Shown piece by piece: positions 51,785 to 63,428 of a DNA stretch of 64,000 bases. The notes under the pieces are model-generated. The model did not search any database and had not been told where the DNA came from. It worked only from the letters and a program-made list of their open reading frames with translations. Within the stretch, counting starts at the first letter, position 1. Every line of letters begins with the position of its first letter. The translations under genes were made by a program, and so were the position numbers. Source of the DNA: Plasmodium coatneyi (taxonomy: Eukaryota > Apicomplexa > Aconoidasida > Haemosporida > Plasmodiidae); NCBI RefSeq assembly GCF_001680005.1, contig NC_033569.1, positions 1,302,001 through 1,366,000 on the forward strand, in the 5' to 3' direction.

Positions 51785-54700
51785 CTACCGTTCGATGCAC
51801 TCAACGAGGGTATACTTCCCCCGCATGTCAGTGACAACACGATCAATGAAGGAGGCCATGTTTGACATGCGCTCCTCGGGAGGTCTGTCCAAATGGGTAC
51901 TTCCACCCAGGGTGACCTCCCCATTGGGGGGTGTTTCCTTCGCCTTATTCTTCCCCTTGGAGCTATACACCCCTGTTGTGCCCCCCTCGCGAAAGGCCAA
52001 ATTGGGGAAGAGAAAATGCAGCACGCTCACCTGCTTGCCAGACGACTGTGTGCACTTAATATAATTCAAAAGGCTAAAAATGACGGAATACATAAAGGCA
52101 TAAACCACGGGGCGCTTATTCTTATAAACGACGTTGTGCACATATGGCAGGGGACACGTCAGCGAGGAGACGTGATAATCTCTACACAAGTCCAAAATCT
52201 TCAACAAGGAAAGTAAAATTATTTGGAAACTTTTGCTGTTCACATTTTTTGGTATAATTATATGGAAAATTATATCCACGTGTATTTTTTTTTTTTTTTT
52301 TTTTAAAATGTTTTCATGAAGTTTGCACATGGTGTTTTCCTTCACATCCGAATGGACTGACTTTTCTCTACCTTCCTTATGCATGAAGTATTGGCTATTT
52401 TTTTTGAGCTGCTCATATATTGGCATGATGGATGAGGGGAGATTACTCTTGTTAATTCTGTCCAAACTGAACAACTCATTTGCTTGATTTTTAATCGTTG
52501 TCATATCGTAAGTTGATCCTTTGTTTTTTTTTTCTCCTGCATTTCCTTCCCCACTTTTAACATTTTTTTTTTTTTTTTCTCCCTTAGGGGTACTCCTCTC
52601 CATTCCGATTTTCAAATTCGTGTGTCTCGTTATGATAATGTTTCCACACCGTAATTGGGTTCCCATCTCAGGGGAGCACCTCCGTCCAGTTTCTCCTCCC
52701 CCTTGCATTTCCACGTGGCCAGTTACAAACTCGTGAAACATACCCAACTGCTCCTTCAACGTGGGGAAAACAAAATCGGTCTTGTTCATGCTTATGTTGA
52801 AAATACTTTGGTAGACATTTTCTTTGCAGAAGGCGTTCGTATCTTCACCCAAGTAGAGGATCAGACCGTTTAGGGGCTTCTCCCTTAGGCTGATTTTGCT
52901 CAGATGTGTATGAGTCTCTTCCTTCACACATGCATTATCTTGTAGGAGAAACGGGATGGGGTCACCTCGCAAGTACTTCTTCGTACTGTCGTAGCTTTTG
53001 TTGAAGGAGGCATTTTCTTCCGGTGCTGCTCCGAGTTTGCTTCTGAACTGCCCCTTGGCGTCGAAGTACTTGGACTCGGCGCACGTCAACACGGGGGTGC
53101 TATTCGTTCTGTCTTCCTCCAAGGGAGGACCTTCATGTGTCCCCGATTTGGTTGTTTGATTAGTTCCCTCGTGGGTGCATTCGTCAGCACAGTGGTCTGC
53201 ATAATGCTCCCGCTGCATCTGACTTAACAAACCGTAGAGACGTCCCTTAAACTCCTTATTGTTCTTACTATGGCGTAGAAAAAGGTCTTCCACTTCGCCG
53301 AGGCTGAAAATTACGGACACTCCTAGCGTATCGCACACAGAGTGCTTAACATACAGGTGAAGGTAGCTCATTACATTCACATTACTTTTAATCAACTTAT
53401 ATAAGTAAAAGAGGTGGAAATATTTTACTATACAGGAAAAATAAATGTGCCGTTCTTTACGTACGGAGGGGCAGAACCCACTGGGATGAACCCGTATTGA
53501 TCTATCAACCACACCTGCATCAACTTCCTCCAATTCGTCCACCGGTAGAGGAGGCAAAGACAGGAAGTTACGCTCCCTCTGTATGATGTTAAAAATGTAG
53601 AAGATATGCTCCTTGTACTCTTTCAAGTTCACAAGTTGCATGACTTTCACCTCATGTTCTGCGTGTCTACACAGAGCCTCCTTCTCAGCTATATGCTTAA
53701 AGACTAGGTCATTAATTTGCTGCGTGCCCTCCGAATTATCCACTGTGGTGGTTACCTTAGTAGCACTTATAAGATCCTCCATTTCGCAGTTATGGGTTAT
53801 GGACAGCTGCTGCTTTTTTCTATTTATCATTTGAATATTTTCAAAATGCATTCTGTTCATACGTTTAAATAAGTAGTAAATATTTTTGTAGATTCCTTCA
53901 TAGATGTTTTTTTCTTCACTTGCTAATTTGCTTACTTGCCAGCTGCGTCTGCATCTCACGTCTAACTGCATGAGACACCTCCAATAATGCACGTGTGCAT
54001 GTAACCTTTTGAGTTGCTCGACGAACTGACTTTCACCCGCCTCAGTGCACGCCAAGGATGCACAAAATGGGAACCCCCTACCACCACAATTGTGCAGACA
54101 CGTGTTCGTAATGCACTTGGCGGGGTAGCTACTCTCACCCTTGCCGCTAATGTGGACCCTTCCGTATGTCCCACGAACACGCCCCAACGACTTGCTTCCC
54201 CAATGATTGACCCTCTTCTGATAGGCTTCATCACCGATGTGCCTATTCCATTCATGTGGCTGTTTTTTTTTGTGCGCTTCTTCCCCAAATGTTTCTTTAT
54301 TCCTCCCCCCCCCTGCTTGGTAACCTTCATATGAAATTCCATTTTCTTCCCCTTGGCTACATGAATGAGGAGTTTCCCCCTTGACGTGACCCAAACGGCT
54401 ATGTGTACCATTCCCGATGAGTAGCCTTTTCAACTTGGACGCGCTGCATTTCCCCCTTTTTATTAACCTCCTTGCGTTTAAAGGGGGAGTTGTCTCACGT
54501 GTGAATTCACTCAAATCATAGGCGATGTCAAAGTGGGGGGCATTATTTTGGCTCAACTCGGAGAAGACAAAATTCACGTGGGAAAAAATTATATAATTAA
54601 AAATTAGCAAGTACTCCTCATAGAATCGTGTCTTCTTCTGTTCATGCTTTTTCAGTAGCCTCCTAAATGTCTGCACAAGGGTGACTATCAAGTCGCGATC

Positions 54701-54805
54701 AAAGCGGTAAAGCAGCAAATTGGTGGCGAAAAGGGGGGTATTTGCGCTGACATTTTTGTAAAAGCTGGTTATTCTTTTGGCCAGGCGCCTTCGCGCGGGT
54801 TTCAT
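51785..54805 (-). CDS. Large protein resembling C12orf4/FERRY subunit 3 (DUF2362)
   Basis: Single exon, 1006 codons, start ATG 54805. A basic N-terminus is followed by a helical region (DLIVTLVQTFRRLLKKHEQK) and long low-complexity inserts between ordered blocks (for example FYIFNIIQRERNFLSLPPLP and KYFHLFYLYKLIKSNVNVMS). The C-terminal ~170 residues contain VDIIFHIIIPKNVNSKSFQI, LLSLLKILDLCRDYHVSSLT, CPLPYVHNV, FMYSVIFSLLNYI and VSVLHFLFPN. As I remember it, human C12orf4 (FERRY3, DUF2362) ends with the same order of blocks: a secondary-structure match of type FHxxVPxN, a helix, 'HDITTLTIPLLLVHDM', and a strand before a final loop. In human cells FERRY links Rab5 endosomes to mRNAs. This identification is from memory and needs a profile search. 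Confidence 0.6.
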   Translation of the reverse strand: MKPARRRLAKRITSFYKNVSANTPLFATNLLLYRFDRDLIVTLVQTFRRLLKKHEQKKTRFYEEYLLIFNYIIFSHVNFVFSELSQNNAPHFDIAYDLSEFTRETTPPLNARRLIKRGKCSASKLKRLLIGNGTHSRLGHVKGETPHSCSQGEENGISYEGYQAGGGRNKETFGEEAHKKKQPHEWNRHIGDEAYQKRVNHWGSKSLGRVRGTYGRVHISGKGESSYPAKCITNTCLHNCGGRGFPFCASLACTEAGESQFVEQLKRLHAHVHYWRCLMQLDVRCRRSWQVSKLASEEKNIYEGIYKNIYYLFKRMNRMHFENIQMINRKKQQLSITHNCEMEDLISATKVTTTVDNSEGTQQINDLVFKHIAEKEALCRHAEHEVKVMQLVNLKEYKEHIFYIFNIIQRERNFLSLPPLPVDELEEVDAGVVDRSIRVHPSGFCPSVRKERHIYFSCIVKYFHLFYLYKLIKSNVNVMSYLHLYVKHSVCDTLGVSVIFSLGEVEDLFLRHSKNNKEFKGRLYGLLSQMQREHYADHCADECTHEGTNQTTKSGTHEGPPLEEDRTNSTPVLTCAESKYFDAKGQFRSKLGAAPEENASFNKSYDSTKKYLRGDPIPFLLQDNACVKEETHTHLSKISLREKPLNGLILYLGEDTNAFCKENVYQSIFNISMNKTDFVFPTLKEQLGMFHEFVTGHVEMQGGGETGRRCSPEMGTQLRCGNIIITRHTNLKIGMERSTPKGEKKKKNVKSGEGNAGEKKNKGSTYDMTTIKNQANELFSLDRINKSNLPSSIMPIYEQLKKNSQYFMHKEGREKSVHSDVKENTMCKLHENILKKKKKKIHVDIIFHIIIPKNVNSKSFQIILLSLLKILDLCRDYHVSSLTCPLPYVHNVVYKNKRPVVYAFMYSVIFSLLNYIKCTQSSGKQVSVLHFLFPNLAFREGGTTGVYSSKGKNKAKETPPNGEVTLGGSTHLDRPPEERMSNMASFIDRVVTDMRGKYTLVECIER

Positions 54806-54857
54806 TTTGCTGTCCCTCTACGAGCGGGGTTGGGGTGAGCAACGAAAAACGCCAAAT

Positions 54858-54921
54858 GGACAATTGAACAAATGAACAATTGAACAAATGAACGATTGAA
54901 CAAATGACCAAATGAACAAAT
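54858..54921. repeat. 8-bp tandem array GAACAAWT upstream of FERRY3-like gene
   Basis: Eight consecutive 8-base units, mostly GAACAAAT or GAACAATT in alternation, with single variants GAACGATT, GACCAAAT and GGACAATT. It starts 53 bases upstream of the ATG at 54805. Every unit carries the (T)GAAC or (T)GACC core that also forms one arm of the nearby inverted repeat. Confidence 0.9.
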
Positions 54922-54982
54922 GTGCAAAAGAGCAGATAGCCAAGTAGTGCTACCTTGCAGGTCATAAATTTTCTCGTTTTTG

Positions 54983-54996
54983 CCTGACCAGTCAGG
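54983..54996. promoter_or_regulatory. Inverted repeat CCTGAC-CA-GTCAGG
   Basis: Perfect 6-base arms around CA, followed by TAAAAAT, 178 bases upstream of the ATG at 54805 and 62 bases beyond the 8-bp array. It is the most symmetrical member of the TGAMC-NN-GTCAGG group. Confidence 0.45.
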
Positions 54997-55008
54997 TAAA
55001 AATTGTTT

Positions 55009-55045
<37 letters not shown>

Positions 55046-55498
55046 GAATGGGGAAATGGCTAGCTTAATGACACTAACCGGTGGAACGACCAAACGAGGA
55101 CATGAATTGTCTGCAGTTCTTGGAACAAAAAAAGGGAAACACTGCTAAGCAGCTCCGGGGTGAGAAATGAAACAACAAAAAAAAAAAAGAAAAAAAGCTA
55201 AACAAAGCAAAGAAGAGCAAAACAAAGCGTCATTTTTTTTATTCACAATTTAAAAATTAAAGATAAATTAAAATGTTTCAAAATGGGTCAAAGGGGCATC
55301 CGGTCCAATAGCGCTCATGCTACGTGTGGAGCGGCTGCACAAACAAACGGGGGTGGAAGTTTGGTACCTCCCATGGACAGTACACCTTCGCGCATATGTT
55401 GTCATGATTAGTCAGTCCTTTCTTCTGCGTCGGTCCAATGTGCTGATTCGCCAGTAAGGCATGCTTACACTCCTTTTTCGTCCTTAACACGATCGGGG

Positions 55499-58400
55499 TT
55501 ACTTCATGTTGTACGAGATGACATATGCCTGCGAGCAGGAAAAGATAAAAAAAAATAAATTACGCCTCTCCTTTGAGCATTTTTCCGTGCGTATAAAAAT
55601 GTGCCAAGCGGGAAAAAGCAGTACAATAGGGAGAGCCATTTTTTCACCCCCACCAACCTGGTCGTCACGCTCAATTTTCATTGTGCGCGAGGGGCAGGAC
55701 AGCACGAAGAGCTTCCGGGACTTCCTGCACAGCGGCGAAATGTCCATGTAACGCAAAATGCCAATACACAAGCACTGCTTGTTGTGAAGGAAGTAGGAGA
55801 AACATTTGTAAAAACTCTTCTTGTAAAAATAAGACGGGATGGGAATCAAGTTCACCTGACCAGTACATAACTTTAAATTCTTGTGAAAAGCTTTGGCGTT
55901 TTTAGAATATTCATTTATGTCGATCCCAATGAGGGAATAAATTACTGAATACTCAATGGCGTATTTACTTATGGGTAGAGAAAAGGATACCAAATTATGT
56001 AGCATCTCATCCACAAAAATGTTCGCAGAAACGAGCTCGAATGTGTAAATGTACTCTCCACAATTTTCCCATATTTTGTTCATTTTCTCATTGTCGTTAT
56101 AATTTTCGTACGATAAGTTGATACTTCCGTCGATGTATTCTAGGCTCTCGGAGTTTTTAATCATGCAGATGAGGTAGGGGTTCCGGTTGACGTTGAAGAT
56201 GTTCAGGTTTTTGCACTCTCCCCGCAGTGGAAGGGGCGGGCCGCCCAAACGGGCAGGGGCCGAGGATGCCACAGAACATGATGCAGAGGATGACTTAGAT
56301 GATTCCTCAGATGATTCCTCAGATGATTCTTCAGATGATTCCCCAGAAGATGATGATGCGGACGACGTAGAGGAGCACGTCTTTACCCGTATCATCTCGT
56401 TCAGTTGGAACGGGGCCTCACTGGCGAACACCTTCTCGTTAATATTAACATCCTTGAATTCATTTTTGAAAACCCTTTTTATCAAATTCATGTAATTGAA
56501 CCTGCTCTTTAATACACTATTGTACAGCTGGTAGATCACGTTCTTTATTATGATTACTTCGTTGTCGATCCGGTAGGCGTCCTTGTCTATGAAGAGGCTG
56601 TGGTTGGCGTTGAAGATGATGAGCCTCTTCGCGTAGAACACGCCTGCCTGTATGAGATTGGTGCTGTTCAGGGCCGACCCCCGGATGAAGGCCACGTTAT
56701 GGGAGAAGTCCAGGAGGTCGTTCTCGTAGTTAAACTTTGGTACATGCAGGGACAGGATGATTATGTTGTATTTGATTTTTCCACCAGGCGTTTTTTTCCT
56801 TCGCGAAGCACTATCACCGTACGTATCACCGTAGGTGTCATCACTACAAGAGCTGCTACTTCCTGGACTGTTGACATGCACGACGGGTTGTTCGCCTCGC
56901 TGTTCCGTCTGCGTCCCCCCGGTTTTCATCTTTCCCCCCTTCTTCCTTTTCCTCCTTCTCTTGCGCCTCTTTTTCCTCTTCCTCCTATGCCTTAACCAGT
57001 TGCCCGTGTTCACCTGCAAGTGCTTCAAGAACAGGTGTATGTTGTCTGGCCAGCCGCACACCAGCAGCAACGGCTTGTTCTTCTTACTGAAAATGTCCCG
57101 GTACGCCGATATGTAATTGTCCACTTCGTAGATGCCCAGGAAGAAGTTATACAGGAGGGTGCTCCGCCGGGCGACCTTCTCCTCCCGCGGGTGCCGTTCC
57201 GCGTCCCGGTGCACGGAGGCGTCATGGTCACCGTCATGGTCACCTTCATCCTGGCCGCGCTGCTGGCCGTCGCGATGCTGCCCCTCGCTGCTGCCCGAGT
57301 TTCCCCCTCGGGGATCAAAGTTGACCTTCCCCCTGGGCGCAGCGGTCCTCACTCCGGCAGCGTTCATTGCAGGCGCGTTCACCGAAGCAGCATTCACCGT
57401 AACGACCTTCACCCCTTCCCTCGCTGTTCGCACCTTGGCATTCCCCCCGAAGCGTTCGCTGATCCGCCGGTCGTTGTACTCATAAACCTTCTTCGAGATG
57501 TTCTTAATGGAGGACAGCTTGATCAGGTTATCCAGGCTGGTCGTGAGGATGATCCCCGAAAAAGCAGAAGTGTAGTAAAACTTGTTCTCCTCCCCAATGA
57601 TGTAATCGACAGGGTTTAGGAAAATCTCCTTATTGATTGTTATTATGCCGATGAGGAAGGCACTATACTTTTGGTAGAGGTACTCGGTAGCCGTTTGGAA
57701 GAGAAACCCCCTCATGCATTCCGGGAACTGAAAACGATAGATGTTGTATTTGAGCCCCTCCAGGTAGTAGTACATATTTAGACTGACCCTTTCAAGCATG
57801 CGGTAGTAATTCTGATAGTTTGGTGTTTGTGCAAAGTCGAGATCGTCTAAGGAGTTCAGCGGGAGGATTTCCTTATAATTGACTGGGTTCGGTCTACCCA
57901 CATTGCGTACAGTTACTTTGTTCTTATCTTCTTGTTCACTACTACTGTACGTGTCCACCTTGGCAGGGTTAGCCATGTCGTGGGCGTTCCCACCTGTTGC
58001 GGTGGACTGTCTGCCCTTCAGGTAGGGAACTATCCCCCCAAAGGAGAGGCCACTGCTGGAGGAGGAAATCTCGCTAATCTTGTTAATCTTCACACCACCG
58101 TTATTCATCTTCTCTCTGTTCTTCCGTTTTAATATGCGGTTGTACATGAGTAGCTTCAAATCTATTATGTACTTTTTCAAGCTCTTTACAGCCTTCGGTT
58201 TGTAGAAAAAATTAATTATTAAAAAGAAGAGGCCCTTACAATTGACGCTCTTGGCAAGGAGAGCATACTTAAGCTCTTCCATGCTGAGGTAGTTATACAC
58301 CTTCATCGATTTTACCAACTCTTCATACGTATTGTTGGACAGTTGCAGCGTAATCGGGATGAGTGTGTGGCAAATATTATAGGTGCCTATAAACCGGAGG

Positions 58401-61400
58401 AGACATTCCTGATCGTCCTTCTCCTTCACGACGTGAGAATCATTAATGTTAATATTCATCTCCAAATTGTTCATGTTATTTTTATTAATTTCGTTTTTGT
58501 AATCGGAGAGAAAATCCGAGTACTTCCACTTCCTTTGTTTGTCCTTATTAAATTTGTTAATGATATTATTGTGCAGTATATCGTTGGAGCGGATTCTCTG
58601 ATTCGGGTCATTGTTACTGAAGTTTAGGTTATTGCTGGCGAGGAAGATCTGCTGATATAACAAGGTATACTTCTCTGCATCTACGTTGTTAAGAATGTAT
58701 AATGCCCTTGCGTTAATTACTGCGTCGTATATGATACTGGGACAAATGAAGCATTCGTTTCCTCCATTTATGCACACCTTAATATTCGTATTTTTCACAA
58801 TACTTCCATACACGAAACGGTAAATAATAACTGGCAATGGAGTGAACAGAAAAATGGATTCTACCGAATTGGGGAAGCTATTATTAATCGCCTTACAAAT
58901 GTATAGAAGTTGAGTTGGACTGACTGGACCCAGGATAAGTATATAATCATCGTCCTGCTTGGGAATAATCCCCATAATCGTTTTCGGACTAAACATGGCT
59001 TCCTTCAACCGCTTGAACTGAGCCCCTACAAAACTGATACACGTGATTATGATAAACATGGTGAGACATTTCCCTGCGGGGGTCACAGGAGTGTAATCTC
59101 CATACCCAACTGTCGACATGGTTATGACGCCAAAGTAGACAAAATCCAAGGGACTCACAAAGGCACGGTCTACGTCTGGTGCCTCTAGTATGTACATAAT
59201 GCCTGAAAAGGTAAATAAAATTGCTAACGCTAATATTATTATCCCTATGATTATGATCTTCACGTCACTCAACCAGAAGAAGCAGGAACTGATTGTACTC
59301 TCCGCTCGTACTAGTCTCAAAAAACGAAGAGGACCCAATATCAAGAACCAGTAATTCTGACTGTATTTATTTTCACACAAGGCGTTCATTATGAGGGAGG
59401 AAACTGGAGTAGTAATAAAATCGATAAGGGAGAAAAAGGAAAATATATACTTCAGCTTATTATTCGTGAAGTATAACCCGAAGAAGTAATCAAATACACC
59501 ACACCACTGGAAGGTGCATTCGATGTACCCATATAAGGATGGTACCTTCTTCATATTCCATCCTGTTATTTTAAAATTCTTGGGTTTCCTTTCCATGTAA
59601 CTAGCTGCCCACAACCAGACGATACACCACAGAACGATCCTTATCAAAATGGCAATAATCCAAACAGGCTCGTAAGACAAATAATGCATAAAGCGGTGCT
59701 TTATGTAGAGGGACACACCCCTAAAAAAGAGAAACAAATTATTTGTCGACTTGGAAGACTTCATATTGTAATTAATAAAAAAATAAAAAAACTTCTTCAC
59801 CTTATTTATGCATCTGATTTGTTTGAAGTATCGAGTTCTACCTTTGATTAGTTTTCTATATTGGTTTTTTTTTTTTTTTTTTTTATTGCTAAAGAGGATT
59901 GCACTTTTGGTTGCATATAGGTTGGTGCCCCCGTCGGTGTGGTCTCTACTGTGCGATTTTATATCCCTGCTGAGCATGTGTTTAGGCGCTCTTTCATCAT
60001 TGTCTCTGTTATCGGGATGGTTTACCACGTCGTCTGCGGTATCTCCCTGCGTAGCACGCCTCTCTCTCCTTCTTCTGCGCGTATCATCTTTTCCAATGTA
60101 GACCTTCTTGTACCTGCCGGAGTTATCACCCCCCTCACTCTCCGACGATGAGTACTCCGAACTGACCGGCCGCATGTTCTCTGTGTGCGCCTTCAAAAAC
60201 TGAGTTACCATGTTGTTCTTATAAGAAGAAGTGAATGTTAGCGGCACGTACTTATTATATATGGACGACTTCCTGGCCTTCAGTTTATCCTTGTTTGCCA
60301 CAAACTTGCTCGTCTGGTGACCCAAAAAAATTTTAATATCGTCCAGACTGGCAGAGTCCTTCATTATCATGTCGTTCCCTTCGTTCAAGTTTATGTTAAA
60401 ACTTAACGATCTGGATAAGTTGAAGTTTTTCTTCTTATTCACCTTTTTCATGTCGCTATTCATCCACATGTTGCAGTCATCCAGGTAGATGCTCTGCCGT
60501 TTGTGGGTGTTCGCTGATCCGGGTTGTAGACGACTCTTTCGAGAGACACCTTCGCAGGGTGATACGCCAATGGGGGATTGATCATCGAGGGGGACACCCT
60601 CCCCTGGGGGATCCTTTCTTCCCTTCTTCTTTCCCTTCTTCGATTTATACCCAGTAAAGAGCGTCTTAATGCTGTACCGTTTATTATTCCTATTGATGCT
60701 GAACAGGGCAAACGTATTCCTGCGCCTTTTGTCCTTCCCCCTCTCAATACTGATCGAATCTTTATCGTCACTGTTGGATGGGCTATCATAATAAAAGGGC
60801 TTGTACTGGTGCGAATATTTGTTAGCGTTCCTCGCCCGCGTAAAGACGTTCTTAAGGATGCGATAGAAAAAGGGGAACTGCAGCAGGATATACGAGATGA
60901 GCATACTCCCAAACTCGAGGATTATTATATACACAATGATAATGGGTCCATAGTTTGTCGAAATATCTATCGACGCGTACAGTATGAGAACCACAATTAG
61001 TAAGCTCAACACCGAGGTGAACGCCTTATATATATAATTTTGCACCCTAAACATCTGAATTTGAGTTTTTTTTTTTTTTTTTTTTTTTCCTACTTTGGGT
61101 GCCATAGCTAGTTCGCTCAAATGTGTTGTTGCGTCTTTCGCTGTTTAGGTTGTCTCCATCATCCTTACTCAAACTGCTGCTGCGTCTTCTCGCATAACCG
61201 GCATCGTCTCTCTTCCACTGATCTTGCTGCCTATGCCTTGAACTGTTGAAAGGACCCTCTTCATCTCCCTGTTCTTCCTCTTTGCACTCGTTCAGCTGCA
61301 GCACGTTGGCCGATATCACCACTTCCTTCTTGACCCCTTGTGTTGCTTTGTTCGTGGGATTATTTCCTCCCTCCAGGTCCTTCACGCTGCTTCTTCGCAT
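55499..61400 (-). CDS. KCH1: Potassium channel Kch1 (six-TM-type, RCK-like tail), interrupted at a poly(A) run
   Basis: On the minus strand, an N-terminal frame runs from ATG 61400 (MRRSSVKDLEGGNN) to 61047 and a long frame from 61120 to 55499. The long frame has no ATG upstream of MAPK at 61105, and the two overlap across 23 A (61066-61088). One A fewer would fuse them, giving about 1960 codons. Membrane helices: FTSVLSLLIVVLILYASIDI and IVYIIILEFGSMLISYILLQ early, WIIAILIRIVLWCIVWLWAA, then IIIIGIIILALAILFTFSGI. The pore has FGVITMSTVGYGDYTP; TVGYGD is at 59096-59113. Behind it, DDYILILGPVSPTQLLYICK begins a large RCK-like cytosolic region with low-complexity inserts. Such channels conduct K+ across membranes; Kch1 is the larger of two in Plasmodium. 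A likely 129-base intron (55529-55657) would make the end ERDDQAYVISYNMK. Confidence 0.88.
56299..56345 (-). repeat. 12-bp repeat coding ESSE in the K+ channel
   Basis: Tandem 12-base units (minus strand TGAGGAATCATC) encode EESSEESSEESS in an acidic Ser-rich insert late in the cytosolic region. The last unit is diverged. Probably length-variable. Confidence 0.8.
61066..61088 (-). repeat. 23-base A tract (minus strand) near the K+ channel start
   Basis: Seen as T23 on the plus strand. It is the single point where the N-terminal frame (from 61400) and the channel frame separate by one base, both coding Lys through the tract. Confidence 0.95.
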
Positions 61401-62110
61401 CTTGGGGAGGGATTGAAATTCTTAACAGCGAACGGGAGGTGGATCGATTCATTTGTATCTTCCTTATATTGCGGGATGCAACTTTCACGTTAGGGACGCC
61501 AGGTGGCTGCGTACCAGGTGCCGGTGGTGTATCCTCCAAGAGGGAGTGTCCCCCTTGCTGGCTTCAAACCGCCTGTCCAAGATGGGCCACTCGACGGAAC
61601 CACTACCTCTACGCTTCACCTGGAGACCTTCCGTCGAATGCATATTCAACGTATGCACACCGTCAGTATGTTTGTGTGTGTGTTTGTGTGGGGGGTATGT
61701 CACCCACGGGCTAGCGTCTCCATGGTCGTCTCGCGTTAAGTCACCCCAAGCGCTATTTCCAGTCGTGCAGGGGATGGGGCTCAGCGGTGGAGAGGCCTTT
61801 GATGGAAGACGAACAAATGTGCCCCACACAAGCGGAAGGAAAATTATTAAAAAAAAATGTCAATCGGGTTGATCAAAAAACAAAACGACTGAACAGGAGC
61901 GGTGAACAAATCTCCTCAAGGAGAAACACTACTCACCTTGGGGAGGTGAAAAGAAAACGAAAAAAATTAATTAAAATGCCATTTGTATGGAAATACCTCC
62001 ACAATTTTTACACTTCAAAAAAAAAAAAAAAAAAAAAAAAAGCTAAACAAAGCAAAGCAAAGGAAAACAAATGAGTCACATGACAATACATCCTAAATGT
62101 AGTGTAATTG

Positions 62111-62150
<40 letters not shown>

Positions 62151-63428
62151 CCTGTGCACAAAATCGTATGAACTGCACAACTGACCCATATGGCGCTACC
62201 CCACGGGAAAGAACTCACCCGATCTGAGCTCACGTGTTTTTCTGTTTGACGACAGAAGACGTGCATAATGTGTTATTATTATGCTTGAGAATTACTCCTC
62301 CATGGGTGATCATACTCCGTCCGTTTGAGTATCCTTCCCCCTGGTGAGGGTTGCACAACGGTTGGGGGGCTTCCCACGTAGGCGAAGGATTCTTGCACCG
62401 GGGCGTATGCCGAAAGGGGGGTGTTAGGCAGAATTACCCAACGGACGGGGGAAAGAACCCACAGCATGCTGGAAAAGCACAGAGCAACGGGGTCGTTACA
62501 CCGTGGCAACAGGGTGACAACTAAATGGACACGGAGATCCGGCAAAATGCACCCCTGGAGAATGCGGGTCGTTTTCTTTTCCCGCACCCACTGGAGGTGC
62601 TTTTCCATTTAGTCATGCTACACAGGAAGGGGTCGCACAGGTACACAAAATGTAACTGCATACCTGCCTAGGTACTTATATGCTCATGTCGATAGATCCA
62701 ACACGTGGTCAACCCCACGAGTGCTAACCCAGTCGATCGTTCCAGGTTTCACCGCAACTGGTGGGCCAAGGCCAAATGAAGAATCCCCAATTGGGAGCGA
62801 CCCCGCTGTGTATGCACCGGGTTTTGAGGGCCACAAAGGGAAAAGAATTTTTTTTTTTTTTTTTTTTATATACCTTTCTCGATACATGTAGCACTCCGCT
62901 AGCCACACAGCAGAGCAGTTGCTTCCCCACCGCATTTTTTTATTTTATTCAAATGAAGCATCTGAAATGTTCTTACCGCCGTATTGATAGGAAAAAAAAG
63001 AAAAAGAAAGAAAAATTGTAAAGGAGCACAAATCGTGCATACATCAGAAGCACAAAGGAGCAGTCGCTGCAAAGGTTAAGGAGTGAACTGTTCACCCACA
63101 CGTGTGTTCTCACATTTCGATGTTGTCCCTCGTGCCCCTCTTCTGCAAAACCTGCACAAGGTTATGAACAGTGCACAGTGCAAAGGTGACAAATAAATCG
63201 TGGAGAAAAAAGAAACGGCGTGTAGGCCACACGGAGAAGTGACACCACGATAGGCGATCCAGTAGGGAGCCACCTGTGCTGAGAGGCTATTTAACTGCTT
63301 TCCCTTTAACGCAGACCTGTAGGGAGCCCCCCGCACCACCGCTACCCCCTGCACAAACTAAGTATCGCACAATTGGGGGCCCCCGCGTTTGGACCCTCTG
63401 CACATTTGTCATCCTCTTTGCTGCAAAT
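61401..63428. other. Divergent promoter region of K+ channel and partial gene
   Basis: 2.0 kb between the minus-strand channel and the plus-strand partial gene. It has a GT run at 61670-61690, A tract at 62019-62041, T tract at 62115-62150 (36 T, among the longest in the window), T tract at 62849-62867, and TATGAACTG at 62166. No coding or RNA gene supported. Confidence 0.5.

Larger units (their letters stand above)
54806..55498. other. Spacer between FERRY3-like gene and K+ channel
   Basis: About 0.7 kb between two minus-strand genes: promoter of the FERRY3-like gene and 3' end of the channel gene. Contains an 8-bp repeat array at 54858-54921, the inverted repeat at 54983-54996, an A tract at 55013-55040, and A-rich DNA at 55176-55270. 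Confidence 0.55.
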
